Source: an uncultured Caulobacteraceae bacterium
Lineage (GTDB): Bacteria > Pseudomonadota > Alphaproteobacteria > Caulobacterales > Caulobacteraceae
Assembly (NCBI GenBank): GCA_937890965.1
Contig: CALAEG010000183.1
Coordinates: forward strand, 1-33,507
Length of the DNA stretch: 33,507 nt
Reading direction: 5' to 3'
Made by a program: the position numbers and the translations under genes. The notes beneath the pieces are model-generated. The model was not told the origin of the DNA. It did not search any database and saw only the letters and a list, made by a program, of their open reading frames with translations. Shown here piece after piece: positions 1 to 7,901 of this stretch (within the stretch, counting starts at the first letter, position 1; every line of letters starts with the position of its first letter).

Positions 1-12
1 CCGCGCCGTTTC

Positions 13-57
13 GCCGCCGCGACGGCTAAAACCCCGCCAGCCGTTGCGCGCGGCGGC
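13..57. promoter_or_regulatory. Long imperfect inverted repeat upstream of rplY
   Basis: Bases 13-21 (GCCGCCGCG) pair perfectly with 49-57 (CGCGGCGGC), and 22-27 (ACGGCT) pair with 39-44 (AGCCGT). A 4-base bulge (45-48) and an 11-base loop separate the arms, giving 15 base pairs in all. No T-tract follows, so it is not a classic intrinsic terminator. It could be the 3' end of an upstream transcript or part of the rplY leader; the sequence does not decide. Confidence 0.45.
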
Positions 58-95
58 CGATGCGTGTATTTAGCCGGCCGCAATTTCAACTGCTG

Positions 96-126
96 ACGCC
101 GCGCAGCCCAGCGCGGCGTTTCATTT
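96..126 (+). terminator. Terminator-like hairpin in the rplY leader
   Basis: ACGCCGCGC (96-104) and GCGCGGCGT (111-119) form a perfect 9-bp stem with a 6-base loop, followed by TTTCATTT. This has the form of a rho-independent terminator, yet it ends only about 20 bases before the rplY ATG (139), with the likely Shine-Dalgarno GAGAG at 128-132. There is hardly room for a promoter between hairpin and gene. It is therefore either the end of an upstream gene that is read through, or an attenuator or translational-control element of rplY. Confidence 0.55.
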
Positions 127-138
127 CGAGAGCCCCCT

Positions 139-777
139 ATGGCCGATATCGTCCTTGACGTGGAAGTCCGCGAAAACACCGGCACAGGCGGCGCGCGCGA
201 TGTGCGCCGCTCCGGCGGCGTGCCCGGCGTCCTCTATGGCGGCAAGCTCGGTCCGGTGGCGCTCAGCGCCCGCGCCAACGCCTTCCGCAAGGCTCTGCAC
301 TCCGGCAAGTTCCTCGGCCACATGGTGACCCTGAAATACGGCGGCGAGAGCCAGCCGGTCATCGCCAAGGACATCCAGTTCCACCCGGTCACCGAAGAGC
401 CGATCCATTTCGACCTCTATCGCGTCGACCTGACCCAGCTGATCCGCATCTCGGTGCCGGTGCACTTCCGCAATCACGAAGCCTCGCCCGGCATCAAGCG
501 CGGCGGCACGCTGAACGTCGCGCTGCACGAGATCGAGCTGATGGCCCCGGCCGGCTCCATCCCGGAAGAGCTGGTTATCGACCTGACCGGCCTGGACATC
601 GGCGACACCATGCGCGCGGCCGACATCGTGCTGCCGGAGGGCGTCGAGCTATCGTCGCACGACCGCGACGCCACCGTGGCCTCGATCGCCACCTCCTCGG
701 CCATGCAGTCGGAAGAGGCCGATGAGGCCGCCGCCGCCGTCGCGACCGAGGGCGAACCGGAAGCCGAGGCGGAATAG
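139..777 (+). CDS. rplY: 50S ribosomal protein L25/general stress protein Ctc
   Basis: This 212-residue protein is the long (CTC-type) form of L25, which binds 5S rRNA in the large ribosomal subunit. The N-terminal half carries the 5S-binding L25 fold (about residues 5-95, including GVPGVLYG and a HPVTEEPIHFDLYRV-like segment). The second half is the CTC beta domain (about 100-185, with G-GTLNV and GD motifs), and the C-terminus is a low-complexity Ala/Glu tail. The ATG at 139 is preceded by GAGAG with good spacing. Pth follows after 31 bases and YchF after that, a common alphaproteobacterial order (rplY-pth-ychF). The leader holds two hairpins (13-57, 96-119) that may control it; L25 of E. 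coli is known to repress its own mRNA, but whether that applies here is inference. Confidence 0.95.
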   Translation: MADIVLDVEVRENTGTGGARDVRRSGGVPGVLYGGKLGPVALSARANAFRKALHSGKFLGHMVTLKYGGESQPVIAKDIQFHPVTEEPIHFDLYRVDLTQLIRISVPVHFRNHEASPGIKRGGTLNVALHEIELMAPAGSIPEELVIDLTGLDIGDTMRAADIVLPEGVELSSHDRDATVASIATSSAMQSEEADEAAAAVATEGEPEAEAE

Positions 778-808
778 GCCGCCCGCGTCCGAACGCGGAC
801 GCAAAGCC

Positions 809-1423
809 ATGCTGATCCTGGTGGGCCTGGGCAATCCCGAGGCGAAATACGCGCATAATCGCCACAACCTGGGTTTCCTGACCCTGGACGCCATCGCCAA
901 GCGCTGGGACTTCGGTCCCGAGCGGGCCAAGTTCAACGCCAGGATCGCCGACGGCGTGGTCGACACCGACAAGGGCAGGGTCCCCATCCTGCTCCTGAAG
1001 CCGCAGACCTATTACAACGACAGCGGCCTGGCGGTGAGCCAGGCGATGAAGTTCTACAAGGCCGCGCCCGGCGACGTGGTGGTCTTTCACGACGAGATCG
1101 ATCTGGCCCCCGGCCGGTTCCGCATGCGCACCGGCGGCGGCGCGGCCGGCAATAACGGCATCCGCTCCATCACCGCCGCCATCGGGCCCGACTTCCGCCG
1201 CGCTCGGATGGGCATGGGCCATCCGGGGCACAAGGACCTGGTGATGAGCTACGTCCTGTCGGACATCCCCAAGGCCGACCACGACTGGGTCAACGCCATG
1301 GCCAACGCCGCCGCTGACGCCCTGCCCTTGCTGGCCATGGGCGATGACGAGAAGTACCAGGCTGAGGTCATGCGCCTGGCGCCGGCGGAAAAAGCCGATC
1401 CGCGCGCGAGCCCTTCGCCTTGA
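809..1423 (+). CDS. pth: Peptidyl-tRNA hydrolase
   Basis: Pth releases tRNA from peptidyl-tRNAs that dropped off ribosomes. The 204-residue protein opens with the family signature ILVGLGNPEAKYAHNRHNLGF, with catalytic His19. It also has Asn70 in the YYNDSG segment (often MN-SG in relatives), Asp95 in FHDEIDL, and the Gly-rich GGGAAGNNGIRSI loop. The reading frame is open back to 722, but homology begins exactly at the ATG at 809, so I place the start there; the extra 29 codons overlap the end of rplY. It probably shares the rplY transcript. The last about 15 residues are a variable, charged tail. Confidence 0.95.
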   Translation: MLILVGLGNPEAKYAHNRHNLGFLTLDAIAKRWDFGPERAKFNARIADGVVDTDKGRVPILLLKPQTYYNDSGLAVSQAMKFYKAAPGDVVVFHDEIDLAPGRFRMRTGGGAAGNNGIRSITAAIGPDFRRARMGMGHPGHKDLVMSYVLSDIPKADHDWVNAMANAAADALPLLAMGDDEKYQAEVMRLAPAEKADPRASPSP

Positions 1424-1436
1424 GACCTGAAACCGT

Positions 1437-1458
1437 GCTAGGTCCGCCGGTCCCTAGC
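1437..1458. repeat. Small inverted repeat between pth and ychF
   Basis: GCTAGG (1437-1442) and CCTAGC (1453-1458) form a 6-bp stem around a 10-base loop which can itself pair CC with GG. It lies in the 52-base gap ahead of the ychF ATG. CTAG is usually scarce in GC-rich proteobacterial DNA, which makes two copies here noticeable. No T-run follows. It may be an operator or an mRNA stem; evidence is thin. Confidence 0.3.
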
Positions 1459-1475
1459 CAACAGCCAAGAGTTCC

Positions 1476-2573
1476 ATGGCCCTGAAAGTCGCTATCGTCG
1501 GCCTGCCCAATGTCGGCAAATCGACCCTGTTCAATGCGCTCACCGAGACTGCGGCGGCGCAGGCGGCCAACTATCCGTTCTGCACCATCGAGCCCAACGT
1601 CGGCGACGTGGCCGTGCCGGAGCCCAGGCTGGACGCTCTGGCCAGGATCGCGGCATCCAAGGAGATCATCCCGGCCCGGATCAATTTCGTCGATGTCGCC
1701 GGCCTGGTGCGCGGCGCCTCCAAGGGCGAGGGCCTTGGCAACCAGTTCCTGGCCAATATCCGCGACACCGATGCGGTGGTTTTCGTCGCCCGCTGCTTCG
1801 CCGATGATGACGTCAGCCATGTCGAAGGCCGCATCGACCCGATCTCCGATCTCGACATCATCGAGACCGAGCTGATGCTGGCCGACCTGGAAAGCCTGGA
1901 AAAACGCGTCTCCAATCTCGAAAAACGCGCCAAGGGCGGCGACAAGGACAGCGCCACGACGCTCAGGCTGGTGAAGCTGGCCCTGGCAGCGCTCGAGGCT
2001 GGCCGGCCGGCGCGCACGGCCTCGGCGCCCGCCGACGATGAAAAGGCTTGGCGCATGCTGCAGCTGCTAACCTCCAAGCCCGCCCTCTATGTCGCCAATG
2101 TCGATGAGGACAGCGCCCAGACCGGCAATGCGCTCTCGGCCCTGGTGGTCGAGCGCGCGGTCAAGGACGGCGCCAAGGCGGTGATCATCTCGGCCAAGAT
2201 CGAGAGCGAGATCGCCCTTCTGGACGCAGGCGAGCGGGCCGAGTTCCTGGAGACCCTGGGCCTGACTGAGCCCGGCCTGAATAAGCTGATCCGCGAGGCC
2301 TATGCCCTGCTCGGCCTGCAGACTTATTTCACCGCCGGCCCCAAGGAGGCGCGCGCCTGGACCATTCCGGTGGGGGCGACGGCGCCTCAGGCGGCCGGTG
2401 TGATCCACACCGATTTCGAAAAGGGCTTCATCCGTGCTGAGACTATCGCCTTCGACGACTATGTGCGCCTGAACGGCGAGGCCGGCGCCCGCGACGCCGG
2501 CAAGCTGCGGGCGGAAGGCAAGGACTATGTGGTTCGCGACGGCGACGTCATGAACTTCCGATTCAACGTCTAA
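1476..2573 (+). CDS. ychF: Redox-regulated ATPase YchF (Obg-related, OLA1 family)
   Basis: YchF is a ribosome-associated P-loop NTPase of the TRAFAC class that prefers ATP. The 365-residue length is typical. Visible motifs are the G1 P-loop GLPNVGKST (residues 9-17), the NYPFCTIEPNVG switch-I segment, DVAGLVRGASKGEGLGNQFL (G3 region), and a NVDED element at the degenerate G4 position, the change linked to ATP preference. The C-terminal TGS domain includes TYFTAGPKEARAW and GVIHTDFEKGFIRAE. A coiled-coil helical insert lies at about residues 128-165. The start is supported by homology from MALKVAIVGL and by AAGAG upstream. It follows pth by 52 bases and could share its transcript or use its own promoter. 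Confidence 0.96.
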   Translation: MALKVAIVGLPNVGKSTLFNALTETAAAQAANYPFCTIEPNVGDVAVPEPRLDALARIAASKEIIPARINFVDVAGLVRGASKGEGLGNQFLANIRDTDAVVFVARCFADDDVSHVEGRIDPISDLDIIETELMLADLESLEKRVSNLEKRAKGGDKDSATTLRLVKLALAALEAGRPARTASAPADDEKAWRMLQLLTSKPALYVANVDEDSAQTGNALSALVVERAVKDGAKAVIISAKIESEIALLDAGERAEFLETLGLTEPGLNKLIREAYALLGLQTYFTAGPKEARAWTIPVGATAPQAAGVIHTDFEKGFIRAETIAFDDYVRLNGEAGARDAGKLRAEGKDYVVRDGDVMNFRFNV

Positions 2574-2594
2574 GAAGAAACCTGAGGAGACCCC

Positions 2595-3278
2595 ATGGGC
2601 AAGATGATCAAGATCAAGTCGACGGCCGAGGACGGCTTTGAATTCGCCGCGTTGCACGCCGAACCGCAAGGCAAGCGTCGCGGCGGGGTGATCGTCATCC
2701 AGGAGATTTTCGGCATCGACCAATATGTGCGCGCCGATGTCGAACGCTGGGCCAAGCTTGGCTTCGAGGCCTTGGCGCCGTCGATGTACGACCGCGGCAA
2801 TCCGGGCTTCGACGTCGGCCACGATGACGCCGGCATGGTGCAGGCCATGGCCGCCGTGCGCCAGGCCAAGCCGGCCGACGCCCTGGCCGACATCCAGGCC
2901 TGCATCGACTATCTGAAGCCGCGCGGGCCGGTCTTCATCGTCGGCTACTGCTATGGCGGCGCCATAGTCTGGCAGGCGGCCGGGCGGCTTGAGGGCCTCA
3001 GCGCCGGCTCTAGCTACTACGGCGGCGGCGTCGCCGGCTCGGCGGATCTGACCCCCAAATGCCCGGTCATCTGCCACTTCGGCCGCAAGGACGCCCACAT
3101 TCCCGCCGATGAGGTGAAGGCGAAGCTGGCCGAGGAGCAGCCGCAGGTGCCGGTCTACATCTACGAAAACTCCGGTCACGGCTTCAACAACGACGGCCGG
3201 CCGGATTCGGATGCGGATGACGCCAAACTGGCCCGCGAACGAACCCTGGAGCTTTTCGAGGCCAACGGCGCGGCCTGA
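2595..3278 (+). CDS. Dienelactone hydrolase family protein (copy 1)
   Basis: This is a 227-residue alpha/beta hydrolase of the dienelactone hydrolase family (PF01738 type), probably cytoplasmic since no signal peptide is seen. The Cys-Asp-His triad is clear: nucleophile Cys119 in VGYCYGG, Asp166 in HFGRKDAHIP, and His195 in NSGHGF. The family motif QEIFG lies at 36-40. Classical members open dienelactones in chloroaromatic breakdown, but most chromosomal relatives have unknown esterase or lactonase substrates. A strong GAGGAG Shine-Dalgarno precedes the ATG. The next gene encodes a second enzyme of the same family and begins 5 bases after this stop, so the pair is clearly one transcription unit. 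Confidence 0.88.
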   Translation: MGKMIKIKSTAEDGFEFAALHAEPQGKRRGGVIVIQEIFGIDQYVRADVERWAKLGFEALAPSMYDRGNPGFDVGHDDAGMVQAMAAVRQAKPADALADIQACIDYLKPRGPVFIVGYCYGGAIVWQAAGRLEGLSAGSSYYGGGVAGSADLTPKCPVICHFGRKDAHIPADEVKAKLAEEQPQVPVYIYENSGHGFNNDGRPDSDADDAKLARERTLELFEANGAA

Positions 3279-3283
3279 TCGCC

Positions 3284-3964
3284 ATGGGCGAACGCGTCTC
3301 GCTGACCAGCAAGGCCGACGGTTTCGTCCTGGGCGCCTATCATGTGAGCCCTGAGGACGCGCGGCATGGCGGACTGGTGCTGGTGCAGGAGATCTTCGGG
3401 GTCACCGAGCACATCCGCGAACTCTGCGACGGGTTCGCGGCCGACGGCTACGAAGTGATCGCACCCGCCTTCTTCGACCGCCAGGAGCGCGGCTTCGCGG
3501 CCGGCTACGATGCCGACGGCGTCGCCAAGGGTCGGGCCTATTCCGAGGCCGCGCCCTGGGACCAGGTGCAGGGCGACCTGCAAGCGGCGATCGAGGCGCT
3601 GAAGGGCCCGGTCAACGTGGTGGGCTATTGCTGGGGCGGCACGGCGGCCTGGCTGGCCGCCTGCCGCTGCGACGGCGTGGCGGCGGCCTCCTGCTACTAT
3701 GGACGGCGCATCCCCGAACTGATCGCCGAGACGCCGCGCTGCCCCACCATCCTGCACTTCGGCAAGCGCGACCCGACCATTCCGCCGGAAGTGGTCGAGC
3801 AGATCCGCGACGCCTTCCCGGAGCTTCCAGTCTATGTCTACGACGCCGGCCACGGCTTCGCCTCGGACCGGCGCGCCGACTACGATCCCGACAGCGCGCG
3901 GCTGGCGCGCCTGCGCACCCTGCAGCTCTTCTCGCGCTCGAGCGGGGTGAGGAGCGAGGTCTAG
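3284..3964 (+). CDS. Dienelactone hydrolase family protein (copy 2)
   Basis: This 226-residue paralogue of the preceding gene has the same triad: Cys116 in VGYCWGG, Asp163 in HFGKRDPTIP, and His190 in DAGHGF, with the QEIFGV motif at 35-40. It resembles the first copy along its whole length but has diverged strongly outside the active site, so this is an old tandem duplication or recruitment, and the two may differ in substrate. Its stop codon overlaps the stop of the convergent CPBP protease gene in the palindrome CTAG (3961-3964). Substrate is unknown. Confidence 0.87.
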   Translation: MGERVSLTSKADGFVLGAYHVSPEDARHGGLVLVQEIFGVTEHIRELCDGFAADGYEVIAPAFFDRQERGFAAGYDADGVAKGRAYSEAAPWDQVQGDLQAAIEALKGPVNVVGYCWGGTAAWLAACRCDGVAAASCYYGRRIPELIAETPRCPTILHFGKRDPTIPPEVVEQIRDAFPELPVYVYDAGHGFASDRRADYDPDSARLARLRTLQLFSRSSGVRSEV

Positions 3965-4893
3965 CCCGGCAGGACCCAGGTATGGGCGAACTCGGACACG
4001 CCGGGCAAAAGGTCGATCAAGGCATGCAGCAGCACGACCAGCAGCAGGCTGCGAGTCCGCGCCCAGACGAAGCCGAGACCCAGGCCGATGGGCGACAGCA
4101 CGGCGATGGCATAGGCGATCACCGCCAGAAGGTTCGCCGAGTGGCCCGACACGTCGGCGCCCGAGCGCATGTAGAGGCCGGGAACATGGGCCAGGCCGAA
4201 GAGCAGGGCCGCGATGCAGGCCGCCCCGGTTTCACTGCGCATCACCCCGGCCAGCCGGGTCTGCAGGACGGCGCGGAAGAGGAACTCCTCGCAAAGGCCC
4301 GCCTCCACCGCCAGCCAGGCGAAGGTCGCCAAGATCGTCGCCGCAAGCATGGGCGGCGAGAGCTTCAGGGCGGCGATCTGCTTCAGGCTGGGACTGACCA
4401 GGCCGATGAAGGCAAGACTGATCGCGCCCAGGACCAGCAGGATCAGCCAAAAGCCACGCGAATTGGCGCGGATGGTGAAAAGCGCGCCTGGCCTCCCGCC
4501 GATCGCCAGCAGGATGAGGACCGGCAGGCCGACATGGACCACGAGCTTGAAGGCGGTCAGCAGCACCGCTTCCAGCCGGCCGGGCGCGAAGGCGGCGTGA
4601 AAGGCGTTCAGGCCATAGCCGGTGAAAAACACCGCATAGAGGGCGAGGAAGACCAGGATGACGCCCAGTTCCAATCCCGGGCGCGGGACCGGGATCGCTG
4701 GCGGCGCATCCTGTCGCGTCAGGGCCCAGGCAATAAGCGGAAAGCCGATGCCGGTGACCACCAGGATGATCGGCGCCGAGACGGCGTCGTCCGAGCCGGT
4801 GGCGAACAGCACCGCCGCCGATCCGCACCAGGCCAGGGCGTAGAGCGCCAGGGCGCCGATCGCGGTTGCATTGGTCTTGGATGGCGCCGTCAT
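3961..4893 (-). CDS. CPBP family intramembrane glutamic endopeptidase
   Basis: This 310-residue, strongly hydrophobic protein has about eight predicted membrane segments. It carries the CPBP/Abi (Rce1-like) protease signature: Glu202-Glu203 with Arg207 (CEEFLFR), His236 in FGLAHVPG, and His290 with Asp294 in HALID. Family members include eukaryotic CAAX prenyl protease 2 and bacterial proteins linked to bacteriocin immunity or membrane-protein processing; the substrate here cannot be told. The gene is monocistronic-looking or follows the nucleotidyltransferase gene upstream (77-base gap) and converges on the dienelactone hydrolase pair. Confidence 0.85.
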   Translation of the reverse strand: MTAPSKTNATAIGALALYALAWCGSAAVLFATGSDDAVSAPIILVVTGIGFPLIAWALTRQDAPPAIPVPRPGLELGVILVFLALYAVFFTGYGLNAFHAAFAPGRLEAVLLTAFKLVVHVGLPVLILLAIGGRPGALFTIRANSRGFWLILLVLGAISLAFIGLVSPSLKQIAALKLSPPMLAATILATFAWLAVEAGLCEEFLFRAVLQTRLAGVMRSETGAACIAALLFGLAHVPGLYMRSGADVSGHSANLLAVIAYAIAVLSPIGLGLGFVWARTRSLLLVVLLHALIDLLPGVSEFAHTWVLPG

Positions 4894-4970
4894 TGGCCTT
4901 CCCTCGGCGACGAGGACGCTACAGCAACGGTTTGGCGGCGCACCTTAGGGATTTGTAACCCGGCGGCGGC

Positions 4971-5711
4971 TCAGGGCTCGGTCAGACGCGCAGAGGGCGG
5001 CGACTGGGCTTCGTAGCCCTCGAACAGCAGGCCGCCGAAGGGGACGAGTATCTCTTCGGCGAAGTCGATCAGGGCCGCGGGATCGCCGCGGGCGAAAAGA
5101 GCCTCGAAGGCGCGCGAAAACGCGACTTCAAGGGCGGGGTCGACGGCGGCCAGGGTGCGCGGGATCCATTTGGCCGTCGCGGCCCATTCGCCCCGCGTCC
5201 GAAGGATGAAGTCCGCCATGACCAGATACAGCCAGGCCCCGGTCGCGATCCATTCCCCGGCGTCGCGGCGGTCGCGCAGATCCCCGATGCGGTCGGTGAT
5301 GAGAAAGCGGAACTGCTCGCGTTGGTCATCCGACAGCGGCGGCGGACCGGCGCGCAGCAGCTCGCGGGCGCGCTCCTGCAAACCCCGCGCCTCGTCCTGT
5401 CTTGGACCGACGATCCGGCCCTCGGAGGCCATGGTCAGATAGGCAGGCTTTCCGGCGTCCAGGTCGGCCTGGAAAGTCCAGCGCAGCGTCTCGCCGTCAT
5501 GGATGAAGACGTCGACCGGCAAGTCCTCGAACCGGAACGCCTCGCGCCGCGCATTTGGCAACCTGGCGTAGAGCACCACCAGATCGAGGTCTGACAGCGC
5601 CGTCGCCCTACCGCGGATGATCGAACCCGCCGCGAAACCAGCGTCCGCGTCGGGAAACCGAGCTTTGAGCACCCGGACCGCCAGACCCTCGGCGTCCTCG
5701 GGGGTCAGCAT
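4971..5711 (-). CDS. Nucleotidyltransferase-fold protein with C-terminal helical domain
   Basis: The N-terminus (about residues 1-75) is a minimal Pol-beta-type nucleotidyltransferase. It has the GS motif (Gly29-Ser30), two metal-binding aspartates in SDLDL (Asp41, Asp43) and a third probable aspartate in PVDVFIH (Asp68). The rest (about 100-240) looks helical, as in the kanamycin-nucleotidyltransferase C-terminal or HEPN-like folds, but I see no Rx4-6H HEPN motif. Similar proteins are annotated as aminoglycoside nucleotidyltransferase-like, mostly of unknown substrate. It begins 10 bases after the petC stop in the same direction, so it may be the last gene of the bc1 transcript. No function is assigned. 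Confidence 0.7.
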   Translation of the reverse strand: MLTPEDAEGLAVRVLKARFPDADAGFAAGSIIRGRATALSDLDLVVLYARLPNARREAFRFEDLPVDVFIHDGETLRWTFQADLDAGKPAYLTMASEGRIVGPRQDEARGLQERARELLRAGPPPLSDDQREQFRFLITDRIGDLRDRRDAGEWIATGAWLYLVMADFILRTRGEWAATAKWIPRTLAAVDPALEVAFSRAFEALFARGDPAALIDFAEEILVPFGGLLFEGYEAQSPPSARLTEP

Positions 5712-5721
5712 GGCATGGCGC

Positions 5722-6567
5722 CTAGTGGGCGACCTTGCGCCAGATGCGGCGGTAGCTGGCGTAGAGCAGGCCGGTGAAGATGACGAGGTAGATCATCACC
5801 GCGAAGCCCAGCTGCTTGCGCTCCGACTGGTGCGGCTCGGACGCCCAGGCCAGAAAGGCGACCACGTCCTTGGCCTCCTGGTCCGGCGTCGCCATGACAT
5901 GGTCGTCGAAGGTCACCCGGTTCGGCGTCAGCTGCAGCGGCATGGCGATGAAGCCGCCCGTCGGCGCCGGGCCGGCGCCGTGCCAGAAGCTGGTCATGTC
6001 GCCCGGCATGTACGGATCGTAATAGCGGTTCGCCGGCACGGTCAGGCCCGCGGGCGCCGGCTGGTAGCCGGTCAGGATCGAATAGACGTACCGCGCCCCA
6101 TCTTCGCGCGCCTTGATGATCAGCGACAGGTCGGGCGGCAGGGAGCCGCCGTTGGAGGCGCGTGCGGCGGCGTCATTGGCGAAGGGCGAGACGAAGGCGT
6201 CGGCGGTGGTCGCCGGGCGATGGATCACGTCGCCGGTGTCGGAATCGATATCCGCCACCTTGTAGTCCTGCACGATCGCCTTGACGTAGGGGTTGTCGTT
6301 CGGGTTCGGGTATTTCGGATCGTAGAACGGCCCGCCGACCTGGCCGAGGTTGCGATAGCTCATCAGATGCATCGCGTGGCAGGACGAACAGACGTCGTGA
6401 TAGACCTTGTAGCCGCGTTGCAGCTGCTCCTGGTCGAAGCGGCCGAACGGCCCCTCGAAGCTCCAGTGCACGTCTTTCGGCGTCGCCTGTGTGGTGGCGG
6501 CCAACGACGCCTGGGCTGCGGCGGCGAGACCTAATGCCGCCGCGATCGCGAACGCTTTGCGCAGCAT
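5722..6567 (-). CDS. petC: Cytochrome c1 of the ubiquinol-cytochrome c reductase
   Basis: Cytochrome c1 is the membrane-anchored periplasmic haem-c subunit of complex III. The 281-residue precursor has a signal peptide (about 1-23), the haem attachment motif CSSCH (60-64), and the probable axial methionine in GGFIAMPLQL. A single C-terminal transmembrane anchor (about 250-272) is followed by the basic end YRRIWRKVAH. It is separate from cytochrome b here, as in Rhodobacter and Caulobacter, and not fused as in Bradyrhizobium. The start lies 6 bases after the petB stop; the three genes form one operon, Rieske-b-c1. Confidence 0.96.
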   Translation of the reverse strand: MLRKAFAIAAALGLAAAAQASLAATTQATPKDVHWSFEGPFGRFDQEQLQRGYKVYHDVCSSCHAMHLMSYRNLGQVGGPFYDPKYPNPNDNPYVKAIVQDYKVADIDSDTGDVIHRPATTADAFVSPFANDAAARASNGGSLPPDLSLIIKAREDGARYVYSILTGYQPAPAGLTVPANRYYDPYMPGDMTSFWHGAGPAPTGGFIAMPLQLTPNRVTFDDHVMATPDQEAKDVVAFLAWASEPHQSERKQLGFAVMIYLVIFTGLLYASYRRIWRKVAH

Positions 6568-6573
6568 CAGGCT

Positions 6574-7893
6574 TTAACCCTTCTTCTCGGGCGCGCTTGT
6601 GGCGCCGGCGGGGACAGAGGCGGGATGGGAGAGCACCGGGGTCGAAATCGATTCCGGCACCGGCAGCGGGGTCTCGAACAAGGGCAGGAAGAGCTGCACC
6701 GGGATCAGGTAGGCGAAGTACAAAAGCGTGCCGAGCCGCGAGAGCCAGACGTCGGTGTTGATCCCGTAATCGACGAGCACGAAGCCCGGGCCGACGCCGG
6801 GGATGACCGCGGCGTCCGGCTCGTGCGCGCCGCACCAGCCCAGGACCAGGCAGGTGAGCAGGAAGAGCGCCAGGAAGATGCGCGCGGTCGGCCGGTAGCG
6901 CATCGAGCGCACCTTGGACCGGTCGAGCCAGGGCAGCACGAAGAGCACGCCGATCGCGCCGAACATGGTCAGCACGCCCAGGAGCTTGTTCGGCACCGCC
7001 CGCAGCATGGCGTAGTAGGGCAGAAGGTACCACTCCGGCACGATGTGCGCCGGCGTCACCAGCGGATTGGCCGGCACGTAGTTATCCGCGTGGCCCATGC
7101 CGTCGGGATTATAGAAGACGAAGGCCGCGAACAGGATCAGGAAGACCCCGGCGCCGAAGGCGTCTTTGATCGTGTAATAGGGGTGGAACGGAACCGTATC
7201 GGCCTCGCTCTTCACGTTCACGCCGGTCGGATTGTTGTTGCCGGGCACGTGCAGCGCCCAGATGTGCAGCACCACCACGCCGGCGATGACGAACGGCAAG
7301 AGATAGTGCAGCGAGAAGAACCGGTTCAGCGTCGGGTCGTCGACCGCGAACCCGCCCCAGAGCCAGGTGGTGATCGGAGGCCCGACCACCGGCAGCGAGC
7401 CCAGGATGTTGGTGATGACGGTGGCGGCCCAGAAGCTCATCTGGCCCCAGGGCAGCACGTAGCCCATGAAGGCGGTGATCACCATCAGCAGGTAGATCAC
7501 CATGCCCAGCAGCCACAGCACCTCGCGCGGCGCCTTGTAGGAGCCGTAATAGAGGCCGCGGAACATGTGGATATAGACCGCCAGGAACATCATCGCCGCG
7601 CCGTTGGCGTGGATGTAGCGGATCAGCCAGCCATAGTTCACGTCGCGCATGATGTGCTCGACCGAGTCAAAGGCCAGCGTGGCGTTGGGCACATAGTGCA
7701 TCGCCAGGATGATGCCGGTGACGATCTGGGTGACCAGGCAGACGCCCAGGATGGCGCCGAAGGTCCACCAATAGTTCAGGTTCTTCGGCGTCGGGAAATC
7801 ACCGAGGTCCACACCGAACCGGATGATCGGCAGGCGCGTGTCGAGCCAGCGCTCGATGCCCGTCTTGGGCTCGTAGGTCGAATGTCCGCTCAT
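6574..7893 (-). CDS. petB: Cytochrome b of the ubiquinol-cytochrome c reductase
   Basis: Cytochrome b is the core membrane subunit carrying haems bL and bH and the Qo and Qi quinone sites. In this 439-residue protein the four haem ligands are visible as His95 and His109 (IRYIHAN...VYIHM) and His196 and His210 (FSLHY...VVLHIW). The Qo-site PEWY motif lies at 286-289. About eight membrane helices are expected. The C-terminal Pro/Ala-rich tail is variable. It sits 8 bases after petA and 6 bases before petC. Confidence 0.97.
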   Translation of the reverse strand: MSGHSTYEPKTGIERWLDTRLPIIRFGVDLGDFPTPKNLNYWWTFGAILGVCLVTQIVTGIILAMHYVPNATLAFDSVEHIMRDVNYGWLIRYIHANGAAMMFLAVYIHMFRGLYYGSYKAPREVLWLLGMVIYLLMVITAFMGYVLPWGQMSFWAATVITNILGSLPVVGPPITTWLWGGFAVDDPTLNRFFSLHYLLPFVIAGVVVLHIWALHVPGNNNPTGVNVKSEADTVPFHPYYTIKDAFGAGVFLILFAAFVFYNPDGMGHADNYVPANPLVTPAHIVPEWYLLPYYAMLRAVPNKLLGVLTMFGAIGVLFVLPWLDRSKVRSMRYRPTARIFLALFLLTCLVLGWCGAHEPDAAVIPGVGPGFVLVDYGINTDVWLSRLGTLLYFAYLIPVQLFLPLFETPLPVPESISTPVLSHPASVPAGATSAPEKKG

Positions 7894-7901
7894 CTCGAAT
7901 G

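Noticed and set aside
3964-4006. Terminator between the dienelactone hydrolase pair and the CPBP gene
   Set aside because: GCCCGGC and GCCGGGC can pair, but the loop is 29 bases and the following bases are A-rich on the plus strand, so neither direction gives a T-tract after the stem.
3628-5016. 462-codon plus-strand frame antisense to the CPBP protease
   Set aside because: Low-complexity Gln/Arg/Gly composition and full overlap with genes having clear active-site motifs.
4971-5711. MNT/HEPN toxin-antitoxin module
   Set aside because: The nucleotidyltransferase half is convincing, but there is no partner gene and no Rx4-6H HEPN motif.
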